Positions 42,190 through 51,472 of a stretch of DNA of 64,000 nt are shown piece by piece. Below the pieces are notes generated by a model that saw only the letters and a program-made list of their open reading frames with translations, ran no database searches and was not told where the DNA came from. Source of the DNA: Chromatiales bacterium (GTDB taxonomy: Bacteria; Pseudomonadota; Gammaproteobacteria; JAGRGH01); NCBI GenBank assembly GCA_020445605.1, contig JAGRGH010000014.1, positions 1-64,000 on the forward strand. The letters are read 5' to 3'. The position numbers and the translations under genes were made by a program. Positions within the stretch are counted from its first letter, which is position 1, and each line of letters opens with the position of its first letter.

Positions 42190-42864
42190 CTAGACCTCCG
42201 CCAGCTTGCGCAGCAGGTTGGTGTAGGTCTTGTTGACCAGTCGAGCGGCCTCGCCGCCGGCATTCTCCGCATTCAGCAGTCCGCTGGCTTGGCTGAGCTC
42301 AAAAAGCATCGCCCGGTCGTTCGGGTCCCGCACGAAGCTCTGCACCCACAGCACCGCGGCGTCACGGCGGCCGGCGGTCACCGGCTCCACCCAATGGTGG
42401 AAGATCGAGGGATAAATCACCGCGCTACCGGCCGGCAGCTTGATCTCCTCGTCGACGATATCGGTCTGGATGATCAGCTCGCCACCCTCATAGTCCTCCG
42501 GCTCGGTGAGGAAGACGGTGACCGAGACGTCGGCACGTAGTGGGGTCTCCCGGGCACCCATCAGCGCGGCGTCCACATGCGGGCCGTAGTGCATGCCGAC
42601 CTCGTAGCGGTTGAATAGCGGTGGAATGATTCGCCGGGGCAGGGTGGCCCGCTCAAATTCCTCGTTGTGGCGCAGGGCATCGACAACCAGCAGGTCGAGG
42701 TCATCCGCCTGCCGGCTGGTGCGCTCACGTTGCAGATTGTATTTCCGGTCATGCAGCATCGCCGACGCGCTGGCCCGGCCGTCGACGAAGTTCATTCCCG
42801 CCAGCGCCTCGCGGACAGCGTCCAGAGCATTCGCATCCAGCACCTTGGGAATGAGTCGGATCAC
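42190..42864 (-). CDS. PiuC/YbiX-type Fe(II)/2-oxoglutarate hydroxylase
   Basis: The 224-residue protein is a PKHD-type (prolyl-hydroxylase-like) dioxygenase. YEVGMHYGPHVDAALMG supplies the HxD iron ligands, DYEGGELIIQTDIVDEEIKLPAGSAVIYPSIFHHWVEPVTAGRRDAAVLW gives the distal His and the 2-oxoglutarate-binding Arg, and FVRDPNDRAMLFEL follows. PiuC relatives usually accompany TonB siderophore receptors and iron starvation genes; none is nearby. It lies 15 bases after ureA on the same strand, so it is probably cotranscribed with ureDA. Confidence 0.88.
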   Translation of the reverse strand: MIRLIPKVLDANALDAVREALAGMNFVDGRASASAMLHDRKYNLQRERTSRQADDLDLLVVDALRHNEEFERATLPRRIIPPLFNRYEVGMHYGPHVDAALMGARETPLRADVSVTVFLTEPEDYEGGELIIQTDIVDEEIKLPAGSAVIYPSIFHHWVEPVTAGRRDAAVLWVQSFVRDPNDRAMLFELSQASGLLNAENAGGEAARLVNKTYTNLLRKLAEV

Positions 42865-42879
42865 CGGTCGCCCGTGTAT

Positions 42880-43182
42880 TCAGACGATGGGGTCGTGTAC
42901 GGTGACGAGCTTGGTGCCGTCCGGAAAGGTCGCCTCGACCTGCACCTCATTGATCATCTCGGCGACACCGTCCATGACATCGTCGCGACCCAGCAGGGTA
43001 CGCCCGTAATCCATGAGTTCGGCGACGCTTCGGCCATCACGCGCGCCTTCCATGATCTCGAAGCTGATCAGCGCCATCGCCTCGGGATAGTTGAGCTTCA
43101 GCCCGCGTGCACGACGACGCTCGGCGAGCTGCGCGGCGGAGAACAGCAGCAGCTTGTCTTTCTCTCTCGGGGTCAGTTCCAT
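42880..43182 (-). CDS. ureA: Urease gamma subunit
   Basis: The 100-residue protein matches UreA throughout: [79 protein letters not shown]. It is the small structural subunit of urease. The ATG at 43182 is standard; the open frame further upstream only shadows ureD. The gene lies 19 bases after ureD. Separation from ureBC by two unrelated genes is unusual. Confidence 0.97.
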   Translation of the reverse strand: MELTPREKDKLLLFSAAQLAERRRARGLKLNYPEAMALISFEIMEGARDGRSVAELMDYGRTLLGRDDVMDGVAEMINEVQVEATFPDGTKLVTVHDPIV

Positions 43183-43201
43183 CGCAAGGCTCCGGGTAGG
43201 T

Positions 43202-44098
43202 TCAGGTTGCCCAGACGCGCGGCAACTGGGCGGGTTTGTCCAACACCGGCTCGCGCAACACCTGCCATGCGGCCGTGAACACCTTGCGACATTGCTCGGT
43301 GGAGCCGCCAAGGTAGCGCAAAGCCAGCAGGTCGTCGAGGCGGGTGGCGGCGAACTCCCCACCGCCCGGCAGCAGCCCGCGCACCCGGTCCAGGAGCGCG
43401 GAGTCGCAGCCCGTGGCAATCAGGGTCCCGGTCACCGGGCGACCCGCGAGCAGGGCGCGACGCCCGAGGCTGGATTCGGTCACGCGCAGGCGCTCCTCCA
43501 GCAGCGGTTCACCGTCGCGCGCAACGCTCAGGGAAAACCCGGCGTTCCCGTGCGTAAAGGCCTCATCGATTACCGGACGACCGAAACAATGGATTTCCCA
43601 TAACAGGGCGCGCGCGTCGCCGACCAGATCAAGCCGTGTGCCGGCCCGCAAGCACGCACCCGGGAAAATGATGTTTTCCTGAGGCAGCCATTCCAGTCGC
43701 GCACCGGCCCCCACGCGAAGCCGCTGACCAACCTCGGCCAGCGGACCACTGCTGCGGTAGAACTTGGCGGCACCCGGCGTGGTGATCAGCGCGTGACCGG
43801 CCGGCAGATCGAGGTCGATGTCCAGCGTGTCGCCACCGGCGATACCGCCCGGCGGGTGCAGCACATAGACATGGCAGGTCTCGCCTTCCGGATAGAACGG
43901 CCGTTGCACGGCCAGCGGACCGAACCTGCGCCGGTGCGACAGGACCGTGCGCCCCGCCTGCTCGCGAAACCCCAGTTCCAGCCGCGCGGCCCAGCCGTCC
44001 GCCGACGCAGTGGTCTCCGGCGCGGGCATCAGGGACACCCGCCCGGCCGCCACGGCCAGGAACCCTGACTCGGTGGCGCGGGTTCGTGGAGCATTCAA
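43202..44098 (-). CDS. ureD: Urease accessory protein UreD
   Basis: The 298-residue protein has UreD signatures [70 protein letters not shown] and [12 protein letters not shown]. It scaffolds UreF-UreG onto apo-urease. The ATG overlaps the stop of urtE (ATGA), so urea transport and urease genes form one run. The first 30 residues are variable, so a later start is possible. Confidence 0.95.
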   Translation of the reverse strand: MNAPRTRATESGFLAVAAGRVSLMPAPETTASADGWAARLELGFREQAGRTVLSHRRRFGPLAVQRPFYPEGETCHVYVLHPPGGIAGGDTLDIDLDLPAGHALITTPGAAKFYRSSGPLAEVGQRLRVGAGARLEWLPQENIIFPGACLRAGTRLDLVGDARALLWEIHCFGRPVIDEAFTHGNAGFSLSVARDGEPLLEERLRVTESSLGRRALLAGRPVTGTLIATGCDSALLDRVRGLLPGGGEFAATRLDDLLALRYLGGSTEQCRKVFTAAWQVLREPVLDKPAQLPRVWAT

Positions 44099-44790
44099 AC
44101 CGTCAGATATTGATGAACCAGTTCGTCGCTGAGTTCGCCGATCGCGCCGGTCGCGACATTGCGACCGCGGTCCATGATGCAGAAACGGTCGCCGACGCGG
44201 CGCGCGAACGGCAATTTCTGCTCGACCAGCAGAACGGTGATCCCCAGATCGTCATTCAGGCGGCGGATGATATCGCCGATCTCGTGGACGATGTTGGGCT
44301 GGATGCCCTCGGTGGGCTCGTCGAGGATCAGCATCTTCGGGTCGGTCACGAGCGCACGCCCGATCGCGAGCTGCTGCTGCTGACCGCCGGAAAGGTCACC
44401 GCCGCGCCGGGCGCTCATTTTTTTGAGCACCGGAAACATCTCGAAGATCGCATCCGGAATCGCTTTCAGCCCATCGCGGCGCGCGGGTAGTCCGATCCGC
44501 AGGTTCTCCTCGACCGTCAGTAACGGAAAGATCTGCCGCCCCTGTGGCACATAACCAATGCCCATGCCGGCACGACGTTCGGCCGGCACATCGACGAGAT
44601 CGTCGTCGTTGTACGCAATGCGGCCGCCACGCACCTTCAGCAGACCCATGATGCATTTCAGCAGCGTGGTTTTGCCGACACCGTTGCGACCCATGAGCAC
44701 AGTGCACTGGCCGTCGGGCACCTCGAGTTCGACATCCCACAGCGTATGCGACTCGCCGTAAAACTGGTTCAGTTCGCTAACGCTCAGCAT
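44095..44790 (-). CDS. urtE: Urea ABC transporter ATP-binding subunit UrtE
   Basis: The 231-residue ATPase has Walker A GRNGVGKTT, signature DLSGGQQQQLAIGRAL, Walker B LILDEPTEGIQPNIV and the switch His replaced by Gln in LLVEQKLPF, as in LivF/UrtE proteins. The second ATPase of the urea importer, it lies two bases after urtD. Its stop overlaps ureD. Confidence 0.95.
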   Translation of the reverse strand: MLSVSELNQFYGESHTLWDVELEVPDGQCTVLMGRNGVGKTTLLKCIMGLLKVRGGRIAYNDDDLVDVPAERRAGMGIGYVPQGRQIFPLLTVEENLRIGLPARRDGLKAIPDAIFEMFPVLKKMSARRGGDLSGGQQQQLAIGRALVTDPKMLILDEPTEGIQPNIVHEIGDIIRRLNDDLGITVLLVEQKLPFARRVGDRFCIMDRGRNVATGAIGELSDELVHQYLTV

Positions 44791-44792
44791 GA

Positions 44793-45617
44793 CTACGCGC
44801 CCAGATAGACTTCTTTCACGCGCGGATCGCCCTGCACGTGATCCATACTGCCCTCGGCCAGCACGCTGCCCTGGTGCAGCACGGTGACGCGGGAATTCAG
44901 CGCGCGTACGAAGTCCATGTCGTGCTCGACGACGACAATCGAATGCGTGCCCGCGAGCGAGGTCAGCAGTTCAACGGTGCGATCCATCTCCTGGTGCGTC
45001 ATGCCGGCAGCCGGTTCGTCGACCAGCAACAGCGCCGGGTTCTGCACCAGCAGCATGCCGATCTCGAGCCACTGCTTCTGACCGTGTGACAGCGCACCGG
45101 CGTGGCGTACCTTTTCGTCGGCCAGGCCGATGGTTTCCAATGTGCTGTCGATGAAATCGCGCTGCTCGGCCGACAACCGTGCGCGAAACGTGGACCACAC
45201 GCCCTTGTCGCCGGCCATGGCCATCTCGAGGTTCTCGAAAACGGTGTGATTGTCGAACACTGTCGGCTTCTGGAATTTGCGGCCAATACCGGCACGCGCA
45301 ATCTCGGCCTCGGACATCTGCAACAGATTCATGCTGCCGCCGAACCAGCACTCGCCATGATCGGGGCGCGTCTTGCCGGTGATGATGTCCATCATCGTGG
45401 TCTTGCCGGCACCGTTCGGCCCGATCACGCAACGCAACTCGCCGGCATCGACATAGAAGTCCAGATCGTTGATGGCCTTGAACCCATCAAAACTCACCGA
45501 CACGCCGGACATATACAGCACCGTGCCGCGCTCGAGTTCGAGGCCTTCGACAACCTTCGGCACGAGAAAGTTATAGACACGGTCGCGACGAAATGCGGTG
45601 CGAATTCCGCTCTTCAT
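44793..45617 (-). CDS. urtD: Urea ABC transporter ATP-binding subunit UrtD
   Basis: The 274-residue LivG-type ATPase has Walker A IGPNGAGKTTMMDIITGKTRPD, GRKFQKPTVFDNHTVFENLEMA, signature ALSHGQKQWLEIGMLL, Walker B LLLVDEPAAGMTHQEMDR and switch VVVEHDMDFV. The ALSHGQKQWLEI form is characteristic of UrtD. The N-terminus is about 30 residues longer than usual. The start overlaps urtC by four bases. Confidence 0.95.
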   Translation of the reverse strand: MKSGIRTAFRRDRVYNFLVPKVVEGLELERGTVLYMSGVSVSFDGFKAINDLDFYVDAGELRCVIGPNGAGKTTMMDIITGKTRPDHGECWFGGSMNLLQMSEAEIARAGIGRKFQKPTVFDNHTVFENLEMAMAGDKGVWSTFRARLSAEQRDFIDSTLETIGLADEKVRHAGALSHGQKQWLEIGMLLVQNPALLLVDEPAAGMTHQEMDRTVELLTSLAGTHSIVVVEHDMDFVRALNSRVTVLHQGSVLAEGSMDHVQGDPRVKEVYLGA

Positions 45618-46699
45618 GCCGGCGCTCCGCGGCGACGCAGCAGGCCGACCACGCCGCGCGGCAGGAACAGCGTGGTCAACACGAACAGCGCGCCGAGCGC
45701 GAACAGCCAGGCATCGGGGATCACGCCGGTCAGCCAGGTTTTCGCATAGTTCACGGCCAATGCGCCGACCACCGCGCCATACAGCGTGGCACGCCCGCCG
45801 AGCGCGACCCAGATGACGATCTCGATCGAGGCCAGCGGCGCGAACTCACTGGGATTGATGATGCCGACCTGAGGCACATACAGCGCGCCCGCGACACCGG
45901 CGAGCACGGCCGACACCGTGAACACGGCAAGCTTCACGTGTTCGACCCGGTAGCCGATGAAGCGCGTGCGGTCCTCGGAGTCGCGGATCGCCACGGCCAC
46001 GCGTCCAAGACGCGAGGTCACGATCGCGCGGCACACGAGATACCCCAGCGCGAGCGCCACCGCGGAGGCCACGAACAGCCCCGCACGGGTCGCATCCGAT
46101 TGCAGGTTGAAACCGAGCAGGTCCTTGAAGTCCGTCAGGCCGTTGTTGCCGCCAAAGCCCATCTCGTTGCGGAAGAACGCCAGCATCAGCGCGTAGGTCA
46201 GTGCCTGCGTGATGATGGACAGATACACACCGGTCACGCGCGATCGGAATGCAAACCATCCGAATACGAACGCCAGCACGCCGGGCACCAGCACGATCAT
46301 CAGCGCGGCGAACCAGAACTGATCGAAGCCCTGCCAGAACCACGGCAGTTCTTTCCAGTTCAGGAACACCATGAAATCCGGCAGATCGGGATTGCCGTAG
46401 ACGCCGCGATCGCCGATCTGGCGCATGAGATACATGCCCATCGCATAACCGCCCAGCGCGAAGAACGCGCCGTGGCCCAGGCTCAGGATGCCGAGATAGC
46501 CCCAGACCAGATCGACCGCGATCGCCAGCAACGCGTAGGTCAGGTACTTGCCGACCAGCGTCATCGTGAAGGTGGATACATACAGCGGATCGTCGGGCGG
46601 CAGGCTGTTCAGCACGGGCACGCCGACGGCCACGAGCAGCAGCACGGCCAGCATGATCTGGCCGCCACGGTCGTTACGGAGCAGACGCATCATGAACAT
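45614..46699 (-). CDS. urtC: Urea ABC transporter permease UrtC
   Basis: The 361-residue LivM-type permease has eight to ten membrane helices and family motifs DLVWGYLGILSLGHGAFFALGGYAMGMYLM, FFRNEMGFGGNNGLTDFKDLLGF, AVAIRDSEDRTRFIGYRVEHVKL and SIEIVIWVALGGRATLYGAVVGA. FRNEMGFGGNNGLTDF is a typical UrtC phrase. Three closely spaced ATGs (46699, 46693, 46690) are possible starts; the first lies four bases after the urtB stop. Confidence 0.95.
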   Translation of the reverse strand: MFMMRLLRNDRGGQIMLAVLLLVAVGVPVLNSLPPDDPLYVSTFTMTLVGKYLTYALLAIAVDLVWGYLGILSLGHGAFFALGGYAMGMYLMRQIGDRGVYGNPDLPDFMVFLNWKELPWFWQGFDQFWFAALMIVLVPGVLAFVFGWFAFRSRVTGVYLSIITQALTYALMLAFFRNEMGFGGNNGLTDFKDLLGFNLQSDATRAGLFVASAVALALGYLVCRAIVTSRLGRVAVAIRDSEDRTRFIGYRVEHVKLAVFTVSAVLAGVAGALYVPQVGIINPSEFAPLASIEIVIWVALGGRATLYGAVVGALAVNYAKTWLTGVIPDAWLFALGALFVLTTLFLPRGVVGLLRRRGAPA

Positions 46700-46703
46700 T
46701 GCG

Positions 46704-48362
46704 TCAACCCTCGGCCGCGCGGCCCTTCTGCGGGAACAACCCGCGCGGGCGCTTCTGGATGAACAGGACGATGAAGACCAGCACGAGGATCTTCGCGAGC
46801 ACCGCGCCCGCATAGGGCTCCATGAACTTGTTCGCCACGCCGAGCGTCATGCCGCCGATCAGCGTGCCCCAGAGATTGCCGACCCCGCCGAACACGACGA
46901 CCATGAAACTGTCGACGATATAGGCCTGCCCGAGGTTCGGACCGACGTTGGTGAGCTGCGACAGTGCCACGCCGGCGATCCCGGCGATGCCCGAACCCAG
47001 ACCAAACGTAAGCGCATCCACCCGCGCGGACCGCACGCCCATCGCGCGCGCCATGGCCCGGTTCTGCGAAACGGCACGCACCTGCAGGCCGAGTCGCGTC
47101 TTCTTGAGCGTAATGAACAGTGCCGCGAACACGATCAGGCAGAAGCCGATGATGTACAGGCGGTTGTAGGTCAGCGACAGCACGCTGTTGATCTGCCAGA
47201 AGCCGGAGAGATACTCCGGGTTCTCGACCGGCACGTTCTGCGGAGAGATCACTGTACGCACGAGCTGTTGCAGCGCGAGTGAGATACCAAAGGTCGCGAG
47301 CAGCGTCTCGAGCGGTCGTCCGTACAGAAATCGAATCACGCCGCGCTCGATCAAAATGCCGACAAAACCCGAAACCAGAAACGCCGCGGGTATGGACAGC
47401 GCGACGGCCAGCCCCGGCATGCCGGGCAGTGCCTGCTGCATCAGATAGGTGGTGTAGGCGCCAAGCATGATCAGCTCGCCATGCGCCATGTTGATCACGC
47501 CCATCACGCCAAAGGTGATGGCCAGACCGATCGCGGCGAGCACCAGCACCGAACCCGCCGAGAGTCCGAAAAACAGCGTTTCGATGAAGCCGTAATAGGA
47601 AACCTCGCGCTCGATCGCGGCAAGCGCGTGCTGCGCGGCGGCCTTGACGGCCTCGTCCGGATCGTCCTGCGCGACGCGCGTGAGTGCGTTGCGGATCGTC
47701 GGTTCCAGACTGCCGCTGACGGCGGCCACGGCCTTCAAGCGATGTGCGGGATCCTCGTCGCCAAGGTCCGACAGCGCGATCGCAGTGCGCATGGCCTCGC
47801 GCACGCCCGCATCCTGCTCGGCGTCGACGCGCGTGCGCAGCACCTCGGCGTTCGCCGGTGCGGGTCGCTCAAGCATCTGTTGCACGGCCGCGAGGCGCCG
47901 CGCCGGATCGGAACTGTCGATGTCCAGCTTGGCAAGCGCCGCCTGAATCTGGCTGCGCACGGCATTGTTGATGCCGATCTTGCGCACGCCGCGCCGGGAG
48001 GTCTCGCCGAGGTCCTCGCCGGTGATCGCATCGCGGATGTGATAGCCGCTGTCCGCGCGCTCGGCAAACACCACGCGGCCGGTCTTCTTGTCGATCTGGA
48101 TATCGCCTTCCAGTACGCCGGAAAGCAGCTGCGCGGCCTTCGGATGGCCGCTCGCGGCCAGGGCTTCGATGCCCTCGCCCTTGCGGCTGAAATTGTCGTC
48201 GAGCAGGGCCTCGAATGCCGGGTCCAGCGCAGGCACGCCGCTTGCGACATCGACCGCGAGCACCGGACGGGCCATCAGGATGGCCAGCACGACGAGGGAC
48301 TTGATTGCGAACTTGCGAATCAGGGTTTGCACGGAATTCGGGCGCATCCGGTTAGCGGTCAT
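46704..48362 (-). CDS. urtB: Urea ABC transporter permease UrtB
   Basis: The 552-residue protein has a signal peptide and a long periplasmic helical-repeat (HEAT-like) extension to about residue 255. This extension distinguishes UrtB from amino-acid LivH permeases. The LivH-type membrane domain follows: LAAIGLAITFGVMGVINMAHGELIMLGAY, LETLLATFGISLALQQLVRTVISPQNVPVENPEYLSGF and NRAMARAMGVRSARVDALTFGLGSGIAGIAG. The 116-base gap to urtA has only modest hairpins and no clear promoter. Confidence 0.95.
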   Translation of the reverse strand: MTANRMRPNSVQTLIRKFAIKSLVVLAILMARPVLAVDVASGVPALDPAFEALLDDNFSRKGEGIEALAASGHPKAAQLLSGVLEGDIQIDKKTGRVVFAERADSGYHIRDAITGEDLGETSRRGVRKIGINNAVRSQIQAALAKLDIDSSDPARRLAAVQQMLERPAPANAEVLRTRVDAEQDAGVREAMRTAIALSDLGDEDPAHRLKAVAAVSGSLEPTIRNALTRVAQDDPDEAVKAAAQHALAAIEREVSYYGFIETLFFGLSAGSVLVLAAIGLAITFGVMGVINMAHGELIMLGAYTTYLMQQALPGMPGLAVALSIPAAFLVSGFVGILIERGVIRFLYGRPLETLLATFGISLALQQLVRTVISPQNVPVENPEYLSGFWQINSVLSLTYNRLYIIGFCLIVFAALFITLKKTRLGLQVRAVSQNRAMARAMGVRSARVDALTFGLGSGIAGIAGVALSQLTNVGPNLGQAYIVDSFMVVVFGGVGNLWGTLIGGMTLGVANKFMEPYAGAVLAKILVLVFIVLFIQKRPRGLFPQKGRAAEG

Positions 48363-48478
48363 CGCACAACCGCGGGGCGATGAGTCGGAGATTGACCCGG
48401 GCCGCGGTTTGAAGCCTGCGGCCCGGATCCGGATCAGGACCGCGACGGGTGGATGCCCGCCGCGGTACGGGGCTCAGA

Positions 48479-49771
48479 TCAATAGTTCTGACCCGAGCAC
48501 TTTGCGGTCTTCACATTGTAATTGCCGCACGACAGCGGGGCACGCCAGTCGGCGATCAGGTCCTTGGAACCCGGCAGGAAGTCCGACCACTCGTCACCAG
48601 CGACCAGGCCCGGCGTCTTCGAAACGACCTGGAACTGGCCGTCGTCCTGGATTTCGCCGATCAGCACCGGCTTGGTGATGTGATGGTTCGGGAGCATCGC
48701 GCTGTAGCCACCGGTCAGGTTCGGAACGGCGACGCCAATCAGCGCATCGCCGACCTTGGAAGGATCGGTCGTACCGGCCTTCTCGACGGCCTTCACCCAC
48801 ATGTTGAAGCCGATATAGTGGGCTTCCATCGGGTCGTTGGTCACGCGCTTTTCGCTCTTGATGAACTTGTGCCAGGCCTCGATGAACGCATCGTTGGCCT
48901 CGTCCTCGACACTCATGAAGTAGTTCCACGCGGCGAGATGGCCGACCAGCGGCTTGGTGTCGATGCCGGAAAGTTCCTCTTCACCCACGGAGAACGCCAC
49001 GACCGGAATGTCCGTCGCGGAGATGCCCTGGTTGCCGAGTTCCTTGTAGAACGGCACGTTTGCATCGCCGTTGATCGTCGAGACCACGGCGGTCTTCTTG
49101 CCGGCCGAGCCGAACTTCTTGATGTCGGAGACGATCGACTGCCAGTCGGAATGACCGAACGGCGTGTAGTTGATCATGATGTCCGATGCGGCGACGCCCT
49201 TGGCCTTCAGATAGGCCTCGAGAATCTTGTTCGTCGTGCGCGGATAGACATAGTCGGTACCGGCCAGCACCCAGCGCTTGACGCCACCGGCCATCAGATA
49301 ATCCACGGCCGGAATCGCCTGCTGGTTCGGCGCCGCACCCGTGTAGAACACGTTCTTGGAGGATTCCTCGCCCTCATACTGCACCGGGTAGAACAGCAGC
49401 GAATTCAGCTCTTCGAACACCGGCAGCACGGACTTGCGCGAGACGGAGGTCCAGCAGCCGAACACGGCAGCGACCTTGTCCTTTTCGATCAGCTCGCGCG
49501 CCTTCTCGGCGAACAGCGGCCAGTTCGAAGCGGGATCGACGACCACGGCCTCGAGCTTCTTGCCGAGCAGGCCGCCCTTCTTGTTCTGCTCGTCGATGAG
49601 CATCAGCATCGTGTCCTTCAGTGTGGTTTCACTGATGGCCATGGTGCCGGACAGTGAGTGCAGCACGCCGACCTTGATGGTGTCGGCGGCGACCGCGGCG
49701 TTGGCCGCGAACATGGACGCGGCGACGAGCGCCGCAGCACGGCCGGTGAGGCGCTTGTGCTTGATCTGCAT
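48479..49771 (-). CDS. urtA: Urea ABC transporter substrate-binding protein UrtA
   Basis: The 430-residue periplasmic protein has a signal peptide (GRAAALVAASMFAANAAVAA-D). The type I binding fold of urea/amide receptors follows: IKVGVLHSLSGTMAISETTLKDTMLMLIDEQN, FGCWTSVSRKSVLPVFEELNSLLFYPVQYEGEESSKNVFYTGAAPNQQAIPAVDYL and LAGTDYVYPRTTN. The ATG at 49771 follows an AGGGGA box and begins the signal peptide. It is the first gene of the urtABCDE-ureDA run and is read from a sigma-54 promoter. Confidence 0.96.
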   Translation of the reverse strand: MQIKHKRLTGRAAALVAASMFAANAAVAADTIKVGVLHSLSGTMAISETTLKDTMLMLIDEQNKKGGLLGKKLEAVVVDPASNWPLFAEKARELIEKDKVAAVFGCWTSVSRKSVLPVFEELNSLLFYPVQYEGEESSKNVFYTGAAPNQQAIPAVDYLMAGGVKRWVLAGTDYVYPRTTNKILEAYLKAKGVAASDIMINYTPFGHSDWQSIVSDIKKFGSAGKKTAVVSTINGDANVPFYKELGNQGISATDIPVVAFSVGEEELSGIDTKPLVGHLAAWNYFMSVEDEANDAFIEAWHKFIKSEKRVTNDPMEAHYIGFNMWVKAVEKAGTTDPSKVGDALIGVAVPNLTGGYSAMLPNHHITKPVLIGEIQDDGQFQVVSKTPGLVAGDEWSDFLPGSKDLIADWRAPLSCGNYNVKTAKCSGQNY

Positions 49772-49868
49772 GGAAATCCCCTCGTGTGAACGATTCTTGG
49801 CCGCGCCCGGCGCGACCGATGGATACGGCTCCGCGCGACGGGAATTCGCCACGCGTCGAGGGGGTTCG

Positions 49869-49885
49869 AGCAGGTTCCGTGCCAA
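49869..49885 (-). promoter_or_regulatory. Sigma-54 promoter for urtA
   Basis: On the minus strand the sequence TTGGCACGGAACCTGCT matches the -24/-12 consensus YTGGCACGRNNNTTGCW at all but one position, with the required 10 bases between GG and GC. It lies 98 bases before the urtA ATG. This fits NtrC-type nitrogen control of urea uptake. The whole gap from 49772 to 50313 holds no intact gene; besides this promoter it contains an IS3 remnant. Confidence 0.75.
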
Positions 49886-50099
49886 GCGGCTGGAATACGA
49901 TAAAACGGCGCTAGCAAGCCATTTTACTGCCGACAGAGTGTCTAACGAAGGAGGTAGAGATCGCCCTCCCGCACCATTGTGGTGCTACGCGCCGAAATCG
50001 AGCGCCGGTTTCAAATACCCGCGCACGGTAAGGGTGCGACGTCCTCTCTCCGTGCTCCTCGCCGGGAGCAGAAGTAGCAGGTGATTTATGAGTCTGCAC

Positions 50100-50216
50100 C
50101 TAAAGTGCGTCGAGCACATCACGCTCCGCGACACCGGCAAGCTCACTCAGCCGAACCGCCGTTGCCTTGAATTCATCACTGTACCTGTATGTCGTTCTCG
50201 GACTTGGTCTTGGCAT
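50100..50216 (-). pseudogene. Truncated IS3-family transposase OrfA remnant
   Basis: A 38-codon frame with an AGGAG box reads MPRPSPRTTYRYSDEFKATA and onward through VRLSELAGVAERDVLDAL before a TAG. This is the N-terminal helix-turn-helix start of IS3/IS911-type OrfA proteins. The rest of the transposase is absent. GGTGTCCACTAAACCGTAGG at 50247-50266, just outside the frame, is probably part of the former IS end. Confidence 0.7.
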
Positions 50217-50313
50217 CGCAAACACTCCTAAAGGGTTAGTTCAGGGTGTCCACTAAACCGTAGGAACTATCACGTCCGCTGCAACGATTTGTTCGGCGGC
50301 AACGCCACCACGC

Positions 50314-51378
50314 CTATAGGTACTGTTGGACAGCTTCCAAAATTACGGCTTTGTGCTTGTAGAGTTCATTCACTTTCGCAATATCGAACTTTTGCTCGCC
50401 GGCAGGCACAAAAACCGAGAACGCCATGCGGGTTTTACCAAAGTAGAATCGACAGATTGGACGGCGATTATTGTCATCGAACAGGATCGCGCAGTAGCTC
50501 TTTGCATCCCGAATGGCGACGCGCTCGGGGTCTGCAATTTCAGCGGCGATGGCTCGAATAATCCGATGACCTGACAGTTCGTCTTCGGTTGTTTCAATGC
50601 CGCTATCATCGACCGGTGCGGCGGACATGAGTTGTCCTGAGGCTGGCGAAGCTTGCTCGCCTTTATCCGTGTCCAGCGCGGACTTGAGCCGGTCATTTAC
50701 ACGTTCCCGAACATACTCCCGAAGGGCGCCATGAACCAAACCGGTGAAATCTTCCCGAACTTGGTGGGTGAAGCGACCAGAATAGACCTTCGCGGCAAAG
50801 TGCCTGACAAGTTCCTCGCTGGGACTTTCAAACTCTTGCCGGATTTCAGACATCAGAGCGCGATGATATTTGAGTTTGTTCGCCGTTCCGATAATGGTCT
50901 CAAGATCAAAGCCGCTCCGCGTGAACTTCTTGAGCTCTTCAACGTGCGTTTCTGTATAGCCCAAGAGATTGAATTCAAAAAACGGCCTGTCGTCCATCTT
51001 GTTGGCACTTTCCAGATCGGAAAAGAACAGGTATTTGACGCCATCAGTCAAAACACCAAAACGAGCGTCCGTAACGGAAAAATACCGAAACAGCTGCCCG
51101 GCATGTTTTGCTGCAAGGTCAGCTCCGACCGTCTTGCATTCGATTAGAATCATGATCTGGCCATCTCGCTTGATGGCGTAATCGACCTTCTCACCCTTCT
51201 TTACGCCATGATCGGCGGTAAATTCGGGAACAACTTCATCTGGGTTGAATACGTCGTAGCCCAGCGTTTGAAGAAAAGGAAGGACGAATGCCGTCTTTGC
51301 CGCCTCCTCGGTCATGACCAGGTCTTTCTGCCGCGTTATGCGTGAAGCAAGGTCGTTGATCTTATCGATTAGGTCCAT
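50314..51378 (-). CDS. Orphan type I restriction HsdR-N-like nuclease
   Basis: The 354-residue protein has a PD-(D/E)xK nuclease core: FVLPFLQTLGYDVFNPDEVVPEF, KVDYAIKRDGQIMILIECKTVG (Asp, Glu, Lys) and LFRYFSVTDARFGVLTDGVKYLFF. This matches the HSDR_N group, which otherwise heads HsdR subunits. No ATPase domain, HsdM or HsdS follows. A separate C-terminal domain (about residues 265-354; RIIRAIAAEIADPERVAIRDAKSYCAILFDDNNRRPICRFYF) may bind nucleic acid. It lies among cassette-like elements, so a defence role is plausible. Confidence 0.8.
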   Translation of the reverse strand: MDLIDKINDLASRITRQKDLVMTEEAAKTAFVLPFLQTLGYDVFNPDEVVPEFTADHGVKKGEKVDYAIKRDGQIMILIECKTVGADLAAKHAGQLFRYFSVTDARFGVLTDGVKYLFFSDLESANKMDDRPFFEFNLLGYTETHVEELKKFTRSGFDLETIIGTANKLKYHRALMSEIRQEFESPSEELVRHFAAKVYSGRFTHQVREDFTGLVHGALREYVRERVNDRLKSALDTDKGEQASPASGQLMSAAPVDDSGIETTEDELSGHRIIRAIAAEIADPERVAIRDAKSYCAILFDDNNRRPICRFYFGKTRMAFSVFVPAGEQKFDIAKVNELYKHKAVILEAVQQYL

Positions 51379-51472
51379 TGTTCCTCCGTTGTTCTAGCAA
51401 TGAGGGATTATCATACGTATTTCTTCACCATCGCCGGACTCGTCACCATCGGCACCCTTGCCGCCGAACGAT

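Noticed and set aside
50090-50112. NtrC site (TGCACC...GTGC) upstream of the urtA promoter
   Set aside because: The half-site spacing is 5 instead of 7 between GCAC and GTGC, so it does not fit the NtrC consensus.
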